Shown in pieces: positions 52,184 to 61,281 of a stretch of DNA of 64,000 nt. The stretch is from Peribacillus sp. FSL E2-0218 (lineage in GTDB: Bacteria > Bacillota > Bacilli > Bacillales > DSM-1321): positions 2,173,501 through 2,237,500 of the forward strand of contig NZ_CP150304.1 in the NCBI RefSeq assembly GCF_037992945.1, given 5' to 3'. The position numbers were made by a program, and so were the translations under genes. Numbering within the stretch: position 1 is the stretch's first letter; each line of letters opens with the position of its first letter. A model generated the notes under the pieces. It was given only the letters and a program-made list of their open reading frames with translations. It was not told the origin of the DNA and ran no database searches.

Positions 52184-53860
52184 ATGAACACTACGACAAA
52201 TAAGGTTATCCGTTATAGAGGGACAGATTTGCATACAAAAGGATGGCAGCAAGAGGCAGTGCTGAGGATGTTGATGAATAATCTGGATCCTGAAGTAGCC
52301 GAACGGCCCGAGGATCTCGTGGTTTATGGCGGGATTGGGAAAGCAGCTCGTAACTGGGAATGCTTTGATGCAATCGTCAAATCACTGAAAGAGCTTGAAG
52401 ATGATGAGACTTTATTGGTCCAATCGGGTAAACCGGTGGCGATTTTTAGAACGCATACCGATGCGCCGCGCGTCCTGCTTGCCAATTCGAACATCGTTCC
52501 TGCTTATGCAAATTGGGAAACATTCCATGAGCTCGATAAAAAAGGCTTGATGATGTATGGACAAATGACGGCAGGTAGCTGGATATATATCGGGTCACAA
52601 GGAATTGTGCAAGGTACATATGAAACATTTGCCGAGCTTGCCAAACAACATTTCAATTCTTCATTAAAAGGCACGATTACGTTAACGGCAGGTTTAGGCG
52701 GTATGGGTGGGGCACAGCCGCTAGCCGTTACGATGAACGGCGGAGTCTGTATTGGAATCGATGTGGATGAGACAAGGATCGACAGAAGGATCGAAACTCG
52801 TTATACCGATGTGAAAACGGATTCATTGGATGAAGCCATTCGTTTAGCGACGGAAGCCAAGCATGCAGGGAAAGCATTATCGATTGGTTTGATTGGGAAT
52901 GCTTCCGATCTTCTTCCTGAAATGATCGCCCGGAACTTCATTCCGGATGTCCTGACGGATCAAACTTCCGCCCATGATCCGCTAAATGGATATACGCCTT
53001 CAGGCATGAATATGGTGGAGGCTGCAGAATTACGAAGTGCAGATCCAGATGAATATATTAAACTCTCAAAAGCTTCCATGGCCAAACATGTAAGTGCGAT
53101 GCTAGAGATGATGGAAAAAGGGGCCATTACGTTCGATTATGGCAACAATATCCGTCAAGTTGCGAAAGATGAAGGGGTGGAGAATGCCTTTGACTTCCCT
53201 GGTTTCGTTCCAGCCTATATCCGGCCGCAATTTTGTGAAGGAAAAGGTCCGTTTCGCTGGGTGGCGTTATCTGGTGATCCTGAAGACATTTATAAAACGG
53301 ATCAAGCGATTCTACGCGAATTTGCTGATAATGAACATTTATGTAACTGGATTAAAATGGCTCAAGAAAAAATCCAATTTCAAGGTTTGCCATCGCGCAT
53401 TTGCTGGCTTGGTTATGGCGAGCGTGCCCGCTTCGGGAAAATCCTCAATGATATGGTCGCAAGCGGTGAATTGAAGGCGCCGATCGTAATTGGGCGAGAT
53501 CATTTGGATTCAGGGTCTGTCGCTTCACCGAATCGTGAAACGGAAGCGATGAAGGATGGTTCGGATGTAGTGGCTGACTGGCCGATCTTGAATGCAATGG
53601 TCAATGCCGTGGGTGGAGCCACTTGGGTGTCCGTACATCATGGCGGCGGAGTGGGAATGGGGTACTCCATGCATGCTGGAGTCGTCATTGTCGCTGACGG
53701 CACGAAAGAAGCAGGGGCGAGAATTGAACGTGTCTTGACGACCGACCCGGGGATGGGTGTAGTTCGACATGTGGATGCAGGCTATGAGCTGGCAGAGAAA
53801 ACGGCACGTGAAAAAGGGATTCATATCCCAATGCTTAACAAAGGAAATGATGAGTCATGA
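52184..53860 (+). CDS. hutU: urocanate hydratase (urocanase)
   Basis: A 558-residue NAD-dependent enzyme that converts urocanate to 4-imidazolone-5-propionate. Conserved stretches include the YGGIGKAARNWE start, QMTAGSWIYIGSQGIVQGTY, the NAD-binding TAGLGGMGGAQPLAVTMNGG, the segment with the catalytic-site Cys GLPSRICWLGYGER, and HHGGGVGMGYSMHAG. Everything expected of an active urocanase is there. AAGGAGG precedes the ATG. hutI overlaps the last four bases, so the two are translationally coupled. It accepts urocanate from whichever lyase supplies it, and in this operon the only candidate is the MIO-free homologue. Confidence 0.95.
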   Translation: MNTTTNKVIRYRGTDLHTKGWQQEAVLRMLMNNLDPEVAERPEDLVVYGGIGKAARNWECFDAIVKSLKELEDDETLLVQSGKPVAIFRTHTDAPRVLLANSNIVPAYANWETFHELDKKGLMMYGQMTAGSWIYIGSQGIVQGTYETFAELAKQHFNSSLKGTITLTAGLGGMGGAQPLAVTMNGGVCIGIDVDETRIDRRIETRYTDVKTDSLDEAIRLATEAKHAGKALSIGLIGNASDLLPEMIARNFIPDVLTDQTSAHDPLNGYTPSGMNMVEAAELRSADPDEYIKLSKASMAKHVSAMLEMMEKGAITFDYGNNIRQVAKDEGVENAFDFPGFVPAYIRPQFCEGKGPFRWVALSGDPEDIYKTDQAILREFADNEHLCNWIKMAQEKIQFQGLPSRICWLGYGERARFGKILNDMVASGELKAPIVIGRDHLDSGSVASPNRETEAMKDGSDVVADWPILNAMVNAVGGATWVSVHHGGGVGMGYSMHAGVVIVADGTKEAGARIERVLTTDPGMGVVRHVDAGYELAEKTAREKGIHIPMLNKGNDES

Positions 53861-55116
53861 CAAAACCGATTTGGATAAAGCATGCCGCACAACTCGCTAC
53901 ACTTGCACAACATGGCGGGGCTCCTCGTTCCAAGGAAGCAATGTCTGAGCTGGGGTTGATTGAAGACGGAAGCATCTGGATGGAAGCTGGCCTGATTCAA
54001 GCGGTCGGAACTACCAAAGAATTGGAAGAACGCTATGCAGATAGGATTCATGAAGCTGAAGTATTCGATGCCGCTGGCCATTTGGTGACCCCAGGACTGG
54101 TTGACCCGCATACACACGTCGTATACGGCGGGAGCCGGGAGCGTGAATTCGAGATGCGTCTCGAAGGTGCAACATATATGGACATCATGAACTCTGGAGG
54201 CGGCATTCATGCCACCACCCGCATGACCCGTGAAGCAAGCGAACAAGAATTGATGGAGCAAACCGCACGCCGCCTTGATTCGTTTCTCGCTCATGGTGTA
54301 ACGACAGTAGAGGGTAAAAGCGGCTATGGAATGAATGTGGAAACGGAATTGAAACAGCTGAGAGTGATGAAAAAGCTGCAGGAAGAACATCCCATCGATC
54401 TCGTTCCCACTTTTATGGGAGCACATGCGGTACCCAACGATTATAAAGGTCGTGAAGATGAATTTGTCGATCATTTGATTAATGATATGCTTCCAATCGT
54501 GTCTGAAGAAAAGCTAGCTGAATTCAATGATGTATTTTGTGAAAAGGGTGTCTATACTCCTGAGCAATCGGAGCGGATTTTAACGGCTGGAAAAAGGTAT
54601 GGATTGATTCCTAAAATTCATGCCGATGAAATTGAGCCATATGGCGGAGCTGAATTAGCGGCCAAGGTAGGGGCGATTTCAGCCGAGCATCTATTGAAGG
54701 TTTCACAAGAGGGGATAAAGGCAATGGCAAAGTCAGGAACGATTGCCTGCTTGCTTCCGGCCACCGCTTTGTACTTACGGGAAGAAGCGGCCCCTGGCAG
54801 GAGGATGGTCGATGAAGGTGTGGCCGTTGCCATTTCCACCGATTGCAATCCAGGTTCCTCCCCGACGACTTCCATGCCGCTCGTCATGAACCTGGCATGC
54901 ATTTCGATGCGTCTTACCCCTGCCGAAGCACTGACGGCGGCAACATACAATGCCGCGTGTGCCATCAACAGGCAAAACAAGGTCGGCTCACTTGAGGTCG
55001 GAAAACAAGCGGATGTCGTTTTATGGAATGTTGAAAACTATCAGGAATTGCAATATTTATTCGGGGTCAACCATGTTAAGTCTGTATGGAAAAACGGAGT
55101 GCAAGTCGTGAAATGA
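53857..55116 (+). CDS. hutI: imidazolonepropionase
   Basis: A 419-residue amidohydrolase that opens the ring of 4-imidazolone-5-propionate to N-formimino-L-glutamate. The metal ligands are seen as HTH in PGLVDPHTHVVYGG, His in FMGAHAVP, His in KIHADEIEPYGG and Asp in STDCNPGSSPT. It is of normal length. Its start overlaps the hutU stop. The next enzyme of the hut pathway, formiminoglutamase (HutG), is not encoded in the window, so formiminoglutamate must be processed by a gene elsewhere. Confidence 0.95.
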   Translation: MTKPIWIKHAAQLATLAQHGGAPRSKEAMSELGLIEDGSIWMEAGLIQAVGTTKELEERYADRIHEAEVFDAAGHLVTPGLVDPHTHVVYGGSREREFEMRLEGATYMDIMNSGGGIHATTRMTREASEQELMEQTARRLDSFLAHGVTTVEGKSGYGMNVETELKQLRVMKKLQEEHPIDLVPTFMGAHAVPNDYKGREDEFVDHLINDMLPIVSEEKLAEFNDVFCEKGVYTPEQSERILTAGKRYGLIPKIHADEIEPYGGAELAAKVGAISAEHLLKVSQEGIKAMAKSGTIACLLPATALYLREEAAPGRRMVDEGVAVAISTDCNPGSSPTTSMPLVMNLACISMRLTPAEALTAATYNAACAINRQNKVGSLEVGKQADVVLWNVENYQELQYLFGVNHVKSVWKNGVQVVK

Positions 55117-55265
55117 TGGCAGGGTTTGGGCACTTCGCACGCACGTGATTTTTTGTTGCTCCAGGCGGCTCCAGCTCCTGCGCGGAGGGAGTATGCCTGG
55201 AGGCAAACCAATTCCTATCGATGATCCAAACTATCATCCTTTTCAATGCAACAAGGGGGAACTAT

Positions 55266-56597
55266 ATGTTGAAAAATAATTATCGTTATTTTATCATTTT
55301 CATGATCATTGTCATCACGATCATCAACTACATTGATAGGGGTGCCTTGTCGTATGCCCAGGCAGAAATCATCGATGAGTTTCATTTAAATCCGGCTAGC
55401 TGGGGAGCGATCTTAGGGTACTTTGGATATGGATATATATTCGGGGCATTGTTGGGTGGAGCACTGGCAGACAAAAAAGGACCGAAATTCATGTGGATCA
55501 TCGCGGGGACCGCCTGGTCAATATTTGAAATCGGGACCATATTCGCCGGTCATATCGGGACGGCATTATTCGGCGGTTCAGCCTTAGCGGGATTTGCCGT
55601 GTTTCGTGTTTTATTCGGATTCGCTGAAGGTCCTACACTATCCGTCATGAACAGGACGATGGCCAATTGGGTTTCCCCGAAAGAGAAGGGGTTCGCCGTG
55701 GCATTAGGATTGGTTGGAACCCCAATAGGTGCTTTGGTTACTGCCCCTGTTGTCGTTGGCTTGCTTACCTATACAAATTGGAAAGCGACGTTTGTTATTC
55801 TTGGACTATTAGGGATCATTTGGGTCGTTATCTGGAATAAAGTCTTCACTAACTTACCTGAAGAACATCCAAGAGTTACTAAAGCCGAGCTGGAAGGCAT
55901 TCGAAGTGCCGACCAATTGATTCAAGGAGAAACGACATTGGATCAGCAAATGCCTATACCATGGTACCATTTCTTCAAGAACCCTACCTTGGTTATGAAT
56001 GCCATTGGATATTTCGCTTTTTTATATGTCAATATCCTTTTATTGACCTGGACGCCGAAATACCTGCAGGACGAATTCAATTATTCGCTTTCATCGCTTT
56101 CCTATATCGGGATGATCCCTTGGATAGGTGCTATCATTACGGGACTGTTAGGCGGTAAAATCTCGGATCTGCTGCGGGTGAAAACAGGTAATTTACGGAT
56201 AGCAAGATCTTGGTTCACGGTGGTGTCCCTATTTTGTACAGCTGTTTGTTTCTTGTTGATTCCAACCGTCGAGAGTGCAGCCGCCGTTCTTGCCTTGATG
56301 TGTCTCGGCAATGCGTTCAATTATTTACCCAATTCGATCTATTGGATTGTCGTCCTGGACACGGAACCGACAAAAGCAGGAACATTCGGCGGGGTAACGC
56401 ATTTCATCGCCAATCTCGCCACGATCATTGCACCGACCCTGACAGGAAGTCTTGTCGCCATTCATGGATATAATGCGATGTTCATCGCGGCATCCATCGC
56501 CGTCACGATCGGCATGATCGCCATGGTTTTCGTGAAGCCGGGCAAGCAAGGGACATTCCCGCAGGTCACCAATGAAATGGCCGATTCGAAAGCATAG
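55266..56597 (+). CDS. MFS transporter, anion:cation symporter type
   Basis: A 443-residue transporter with twelve transmembrane helices of the ACS family (ExuT/GarP-like: INYIDRGALSYAQAEI in helix 1, FGYGYIFGALLGGALADKKG between helices 2 and 3, RVLFGFAEGPTLSVMNRTMANW in helix 4). It imports small organic anions with cations. It follows hutI after 150 bases and is closed by a terminator. In this setting it may import urocanate or a related imidazole acid; that is inference. The ATG at 55266 follows AAGGGGGAA. Confidence 0.85.
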   Translation: MLKNNYRYFIIFMIIVITIINYIDRGALSYAQAEIIDEFHLNPASWGAILGYFGYGYIFGALLGGALADKKGPKFMWIIAGTAWSIFEIGTIFAGHIGTALFGGSALAGFAVFRVLFGFAEGPTLSVMNRTMANWVSPKEKGFAVALGLVGTPIGALVTAPVVVGLLTYTNWKATFVILGLLGIIWVVIWNKVFTNLPEEHPRVTKAELEGIRSADQLIQGETTLDQQMPIPWYHFFKNPTLVMNAIGYFAFLYVNILLLTWTPKYLQDEFNYSLSSLSYIGMIPWIGAIITGLLGGKISDLLRVKTGNLRIARSWFTVVSLFCTAVCFLLIPTVESAAAVLALMCLGNAFNYLPNSIYWIVVLDTEPTKAGTFGGVTHFIANLATIIAPTLTGSLVAIHGYNAMFIAASIAVTIGMIAMVFVKPGKQGTFPQVTNEMADSKA

Positions 56598-56623
56598 CTC
56601 AATAAGAACCTACAGCTTGGCTG

Positions 56624-56654
56624 GAGCAATCGTCACAGCGATTGCTCTTTTTTT
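56624..56654 (+). terminator. terminator between the two MFS genes
   Basis: GAGCAATCG pairs perfectly with CGATTGCTC across a six-base loop, followed by seven T. It splits the region into hutU-hutI-MFS and MFS-lyase-oxidase transcription units. Confidence 0.9.
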
Positions 56655-56767
56655 GGAAGATATCGCTTCGATGGTCAGTGCAAGGCAACGGTGGGACCTG
56701 AAGCGGGCTTATCAAAAAATTTTAATGGATTAAATCTGAAAATTATAATAATTGGGGGGCGTTTATT

Positions 56768-58156
56768 TTGAGCGAGCGAACATTTACAATTGATGATGCA
56801 CCATTTAAAAAGTTCCACTTTAGAATTGCAGGACTTACTTTCGGGTCCAGCTTCTGTGACGGCTATTCCTTAGGAATCATCGCGATGGCTCTGACATTGC
56901 TCGGACCGCAATTAGAGCTGAATGCCATGTGGAGCGGTTTGATTGGCAGCTCGGCATTAATCGGGCTTTTTGCAGGTGCATTGGTCCTTGGAAAACTATC
57001 TGATCGTATAGGCAGGCAGAAAATCTTCCTTGTCAATTTTTTGCTGATTACCGTTGTGACGATTCTTCAATTTTTCGTTAATGGACCGGCAGAGCTGTTT
57101 GTTTTGCGGTTGCTGATAGGTTTTGGGCTTGGAGGAGATTATGCAGTCGGGACAACATTACTTGCAGAATTTTCCCCGAAAAAATATAGGGCCCCGCTCC
57201 TCGCATCTTTAAACGTCGTTTGGACGCTTGGTTATGTAGCATCTAACTTTGTCGGATATTATTTAGGACAAGCTGGGCCAGGATCATGGCGCTGGATGCT
57301 AGTCAGTGCAGCCATTCCTGCTGTAGTGGTTTTATTCTTGCGGATTGGAACGCCAGAATCTCCAAGGTGGCTCGTGAGCAAGGGACGTGCCGAAGAAGCG
57401 CGGCTTATCGTGAAGAAGCATTTAGGACAGAACGTGGAAATGGGCGAAACGTCGGCGCATGCAGTAAACCCATCCGATTTAGGATTCCGTGGCCTTTTCA
57501 GCCAAAAGCTGCGCAAGCGTACCGCTTTTGGCGGGATATTCAAATTGACTCTCGTCATTCCGTATTTCGCCATCTACACCTTCCTTCCGTCCATTTTGCA
57601 TACAATGGGTTTTGAACAAAACTTTTTTGCCGATACGATGCTAAACATTTTCTTGCTGGTCGGTGCGATCGTCGGCCTTTGGTTCCTTGCAAAATTTTCC
57701 CGCAGAGGTTTTACAATAGGTGCCTTTGCGATACTCACAGTTTCTTTATTTTCCCTCAGTCTCCTGCATAATGGCTCACAATATTTCATGTTGACATTCT
57801 TCCTGATTTTCACTTTTTTCATGTCGGCTGCTTCCAACCTAACGTTAGTTTACCCTGCAGAACTATTCCCAACGGAGATTCGTGGAACGGGAATTGGCAT
57901 GGTCACGGCAATCAGCAGGATTGGATCTGCAATTGGAACTTTCCTTCTGCCATTAAGTCTCAATTCCTTTGGTTTAAGCTCTTCAATGGTCGGCATGGCG
58001 GTCATCTTGCTAGTCGGTTTGATCGCATCCATAGCCTGGGCACCAGAGACAAAGGCACTCTCCCTGAATGAAGCAAGTGATCCCATGCTTGAAGGTGGTC
58101 AGCCTGCTTCAGGAAGTCATGCTTCATTGCGGCAAATCAGAGAAGAAATTAAATGA
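56768..58156 (+). CDS. MFS transporter, aromatic/metabolite:H+ symporter type
   Basis: A 462-residue transporter with twelve helices of the sugar-porter/AAHS-like branch (KLSDRIGRQKIFLVN after helix 2, RLLIGFGLGGDYAVGTTLLAEFSPKK at helix 4, GTPESPRWLVSKGR before the central loop, and LFPTEIRGTG). It is not related to the ACS transporter upstream, so two different imidazole compounds or ions may be carried. It begins at TTG, seven bases after GGGGGG. It lies 51 bases upstream of the lyase homologue, so it probably imports that enzyme's substrate. Confidence 0.85.
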   Translation: MSERTFTIDDAPFKKFHFRIAGLTFGSSFCDGYSLGIIAMALTLLGPQLELNAMWSGLIGSSALIGLFAGALVLGKLSDRIGRQKIFLVNFLLITVVTILQFFVNGPAELFVLRLLIGFGLGGDYAVGTTLLAEFSPKKYRAPLLASLNVVWTLGYVASNFVGYYLGQAGPGSWRWMLVSAAIPAVVVLFLRIGTPESPRWLVSKGRAEEARLIVKKHLGQNVEMGETSAHAVNPSDLGFRGLFSQKLRKRTAFGGIFKLTLVIPYFAIYTFLPSILHTMGFEQNFFADTMLNIFLLVGAIVGLWFLAKFSRRGFTIGAFAILTVSLFSLSLLHNGSQYFMLTFFLIFTFFMSAASNLTLVYPAELFPTEIRGTGIGMVTAISRIGSAIGTFLLPLSLNSFGLSSSMVGMAVILLVGLIASIAWAPETKALSLNEASDPMLEGGQPASGSHASLRQIREEIK

Positions 58157-58207
58157 TGCAATCCGATAGTTTATCAATAAATTATAGTGTTGAAGGAGAA
58201 GTGAACC

Positions 58208-59767
58208 GTGACAACGACAAATTGCAGACACGCAAAGGATATAAAAAAAGTCGTATTGGGTGATGGTCCCATCTCCATCAATGAGGTAATTGCTGTTGCA
58301 AGATATGGGGCAGAGGTCTCCTTTACAAGAGAGTATTGTAATAGGGTCGATGAATCAAGAAGTTTAATGGATAGGTTCCTGTTGGAAAATAGGGTTATTT
58401 ATGGTGTGACAACAGGGTTTGGCAGCAATGTGACAGAGATGATTTCCCCGGAAGATGCAGAAACGCTTCAACGGAACATCATTCGTTCTCATGCGGTCTC
58501 CGTAGGGGAGCCTTTAGAAAGAGAAGTAGTGAGGGCCATTCAATTGATGATCCTGGTAAATTTGGGTCAAGGTTATTCTGGGGTCAGGTTAGTGGTTTTG
58601 GAGCTGATTGCTTCGCTGCTGAATCACGATATTGTCCCATTTGCCCCGGGTGATGGTTCAGTGGGATACCTTTCACCTGAATCTCACATGGCCCTAGTGC
58701 TGATCGGAGAGGGGAAGGCATGGCAAGACGGCGAGCTCATCCCTGGAGCGGCAGCTTTGGCAAAAGCCGGATTGGCACCTGTCACATTAGGTCCTAAAGA
58801 AGGATTGGCCCTTATAAGTGGAACGACTTCCGCCACGGCGATGGCAGCCTTAGCGGTATACAATGGCATCCAGGCTGCGAAAACGGCGGATATTACGGGA
58901 GCTATGTCCTTGGAGGTGCTTAAGGGTACCATTCATGCTTTTGACCCTCGCTCCCACAAATTAAAAAAGCATGGAGAACAGGCAAAGACAGCCAGAAATG
59001 TGTCAAGGATCCTCGAAGGAAGTCAAATCATGGACACATATAAGGAACATCGAGTACAAGATGCGCTTAGTTTACGATGCATTCCACAAATTCACGGTGC
59101 CATAAAAAGAGCGTTGAAGGACGCGAAGGCCACTATTGAAAATGAAATGAACTCTGCAAGTGATAATCCTATCATTTATCCGGATGGTGCTGACGGGACG
59201 GCGCTTATGGGGGGGAACTTTGATGGATCATTCGTAGGGATTTATGCAGATATGATGTGCATCGCCCTGGCGAATCTGGCAAAGGTCACCGAAAGAAGGA
59301 TCGATCGCCTAGTAAACCATCACCTTAGTGAGCTGCCGAATTTTTTGGTGGCAAACCCGGGTTTAAATAACGGCTACATGGTCCCGCAATATACTGCAGC
59401 AGGATTATTGAATGAAATCAGAGTACTTACACAACCTGCAACAATCGATAATGTGCCGACATGTGCAAATCAGGAAGACGTGATAAGTTTTTCCTATTTT
59501 GCTTCGAGGAAAGCCTATCAGATTTCAAAGAAGCTGGAATATATTTTAGCGATTGAACTTATGACGGCAACGCAAGCTATGGATTTTCATCACCCATTGA
59601 AACCTGCCCCTATCACGGAGAAGGTGTACCGTTTAATACGCAGGAAAGTACCGATGGTAAAAGAAGATCGTTTCTTTCATCCTGACATAGAAGTGATTAA
59701 AGGGGAAATTCATGAAGGAGAACTAACCCAACTTGTCGAATTGGAAATGGGTGAAATCGAGTTTTAA
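58208..59767 (+). CDS. histidine-ammonia-lyase homologue lacking the MIO-forming Ala-Ser-Gly
   Basis: A 519-residue aromatic amino acid lyase of full length. The family core is preserved: Tyr65 in YGVTTGFGS, His95 in RSHAVSVGE, Arg290 in LSLRCIPQ and Glu423 in NQEDVISF correspond to active-site residues of HAL. However, where HAL has GSVG-ASGDLAPLAHM, this protein has GSVG-YLSPESHM (residues 150-161): the Ala-Ser-Gly that cyclises to MIO is gone. The HAL Asn in LLNGT is Ser204, and the Tyr before SLRC is Leu287. Ergothionase is a known MIO-free relative that removes trimethylamine from ergothioneine. I infer a lyase for a betaine-type histidine, perhaps hercynine, giving urocanate for HutU. 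The GTG start follows AAGGAGA. Confidence 0.85.
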   Translation: MTTTNCRHAKDIKKVVLGDGPISINEVIAVARYGAEVSFTREYCNRVDESRSLMDRFLLENRVIYGVTTGFGSNVTEMISPEDAETLQRNIIRSHAVSVGEPLEREVVRAIQLMILVNLGQGYSGVRLVVLELIASLLNHDIVPFAPGDGSVGYLSPESHMALVLIGEGKAWQDGELIPGAAALAKAGLAPVTLGPKEGLALISGTTSATAMAALAVYNGIQAAKTADITGAMSLEVLKGTIHAFDPRSHKLKKHGEQAKTARNVSRILEGSQIMDTYKEHRVQDALSLRCIPQIHGAIKRALKDAKATIENEMNSASDNPIIYPDGADGTALMGGNFDGSFVGIYADMMCIALANLAKVTERRIDRLVNHHLSELPNFLVANPGLNNGYMVPQYTAAGLLNEIRVLTQPATIDNVPTCANQEDVISFSYFASRKAYQISKKLEYILAIELMTATQAMDFHHPLKPAPITEKVYRLIRRKVPMVKEDRFFHPDIEVIKGEIHEGELTQLVELEMGEIEF

Positions 59768-59873
59768 AGATGATAGCAGGCGGTTTTTTTTAGTCAAGCC
59801 TGTTGCAAAGTTTCGTGACCCGCCTCACAAACGAATAGGTGTTCATCAACAAGAACGGAGGAATAACGGAAAC

Positions 59874-61001
59874 ATGCATTATGATGTAATTGTAATTGGA
59901 GCCGGATCGATGGGTATGTCGGCAGGTTATTACCTATCCAAGTCCGGAAAGAAGGTAGTATTATTGGACTCTTTCGTCCCGCCTCACAATAAAGGAAGTC
60001 ATCATGGAGAAACAAGGATCATTAGACATGCGTATGGGGAAGGGGAAGAGTATGTATCACTGGTCCTGAAAGCGCAAGACCTATGGGAACACTTAGAGCA
60101 GCTTACGGAAAGACAACTATTTCTTCGGACGGGCGTTCTGAATGCCGGCAGTCAGCAATCCCCCTTCATCAAGCAAGTGATCGCAAGTTCGAATAAATTT
60201 GGTTTGCCTTTGGAAAAACTCGATGCTAATCAGGTTCATAAAAGATGGGCAGGCATCACCCTTCCAGAAGATTATATAGGTTGCTTTGAACCTGCTTCAG
60301 GAGTGCTAAAAAGTGAAGAGTGCATTCGGGCTTACCAGCAGCTTGCCGAATCACACGGTGCCGACATCAAAGTGAACAGCCCGGTAAGGAACCTGACTGT
60401 CCAAGGTGACGGGGTCACGGTGAAAACCGATGACCAAAGCTATCATGCCGAAGCATTGGTCGTTGCAGCAGGAGCTTGGTCACCGAAGTTATTGGATATG
60501 TTAGGGTTGAATGTGCCACTGACACCTATCCGGAAAACCTTCGCCTGGTTCGACGCAGATGAAAAATTATATGGTCACAATGGCTTTCCTGCATTCACGT
60601 TCGATACACCTGAAGGTACATACTATGGCTTTCCAAGTATAAGTGGAGCTGGTTTGAAACTTGGGAGACATGACGGGGGAAACCGGATGAATCCCGAAGA
60701 AACGATGGCCCGATTTGGTGAATTTGCGGAGGATGCCGGGGATTTGGAACGTTTCTTGAACCGATTCATGCCTTTCGGTCAAACGTTGAGACATGGAAAA
60801 AACTGCATCTATACGATGACGCCGGATGAGGACTTTATCGTTGATCTACATCCTCATCATCCCCACATTGCCATTGCAGCGGGTTTCTCGGGACATGGAT
60901 TTAAGTTCAGCAGTGTAATTGGTGAGAGTTTAAGTGACCTTATTCTTTCGGGAAAGACGGAGAATGATATTTCCCCATTTTCGCTAAACAGATTCCAATA
61001 G
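59874..61001 (+). CDS. sarcosine/N-methylamino-acid oxidase type flavoenzyme
   Basis: A 375-residue FAD enzyme of the MSOX/SolA group. The dinucleotide fold is VIVIGAGSMGMSAGYYLS, the KNCIYTMTPDEDFIVD stretch holds the Cys that carries covalent FAD in MSOX, and AAGFSGHGFKFSSVIGE is the C-terminal flavin loop. MSOX-type enzymes oxidatively demethylate N-methyl amino acids to formaldehyde and hydrogen peroxide. It is last in the lyase unit; removal of N-methyl groups from a methylated histidine or amine is a reasonable role, though not shown by sequence. The ATG at 59874 follows CGGAGGA. Confidence 0.85.
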   Translation: MHYDVIVIGAGSMGMSAGYYLSKSGKKVVLLDSFVPPHNKGSHHGETRIIRHAYGEGEEYVSLVLKAQDLWEHLEQLTERQLFLRTGVLNAGSQQSPFIKQVIASSNKFGLPLEKLDANQVHKRWAGITLPEDYIGCFEPASGVLKSEECIRAYQQLAESHGADIKVNSPVRNLTVQGDGVTVKTDDQSYHAEALVVAAGAWSPKLLDMLGLNVPLTPIRKTFAWFDADEKLYGHNGFPAFTFDTPEGTYYGFPSISGAGLKLGRHDGGNRMNPEETMARFGEFAEDAGDLERFLNRFMPFGQTLRHGKNCIYTMTPDEDFIVDLHPHHPHIAIAAGFSGHGFKFSSVIGESLSDLILSGKTENDISPFSLNRFQ

Positions 61002-61035
61002 GTTCATCGCTTTACCAACATATAAAACGAATAGG

Positions 61036-61076
61036 CTAACCGTCGATTCCTTTTCAAGGGAAGCAACGGCTTTTTT
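61036..61076 (+). terminator. terminator after the flavoenzyme gene
   Basis: AACCGT and the facing ACGG arms, with TTCC/GGGAA inside, form an imperfect hairpin followed by six T. Confidence 0.6.
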
Positions 61077-61182
61077 ATATTGTTCCCGTTCTCTTGATTT
61101 ATAAGTTAACGGCGCAATAAACATCAATGGGGTTATCTGCCAACTATTGTCTAAAAAAATAATGCGTGGTAGAATAAGAATA

Positions 61183-61218
61183 TTCCGAAATTTGAAACTA
61201 AAATTCCGAATTTCGGTA
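61183..61218. promoter_or_regulatory. direct and inverted repeat upstream of pxpA
   Basis: ATTCCGAA occurs at 61183-61190 and at 61204-61211, 21 bases apart, so on the same face of the helix. The second copy continues as a palindrome, CCGAATTTCGG. It lies ~65 bases upstream of pxpA. In B. subtilis the equivalent operon is controlled by the IclR-type regulator KipR, so this could be such a site. Confidence 0.45.
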
Positions 61219-61281
61219 TTTCATTACATACTTTTAAGGAAATCATAAACGGGAATTTTTCAAAATGAAGGAGGAGGAACA

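Noticed and set aside
58640..58720. The missing Ala-Ser-Gly in the lyase homologue as a sequencing error or frameshift.
   Set aside because: The frame stays open and conserved directly before (GSVG) and after (HMALVLIGEG). The change is a clean nine-base shorter loop, and other MIO-side residues have changed as well, which a single error cannot explain.
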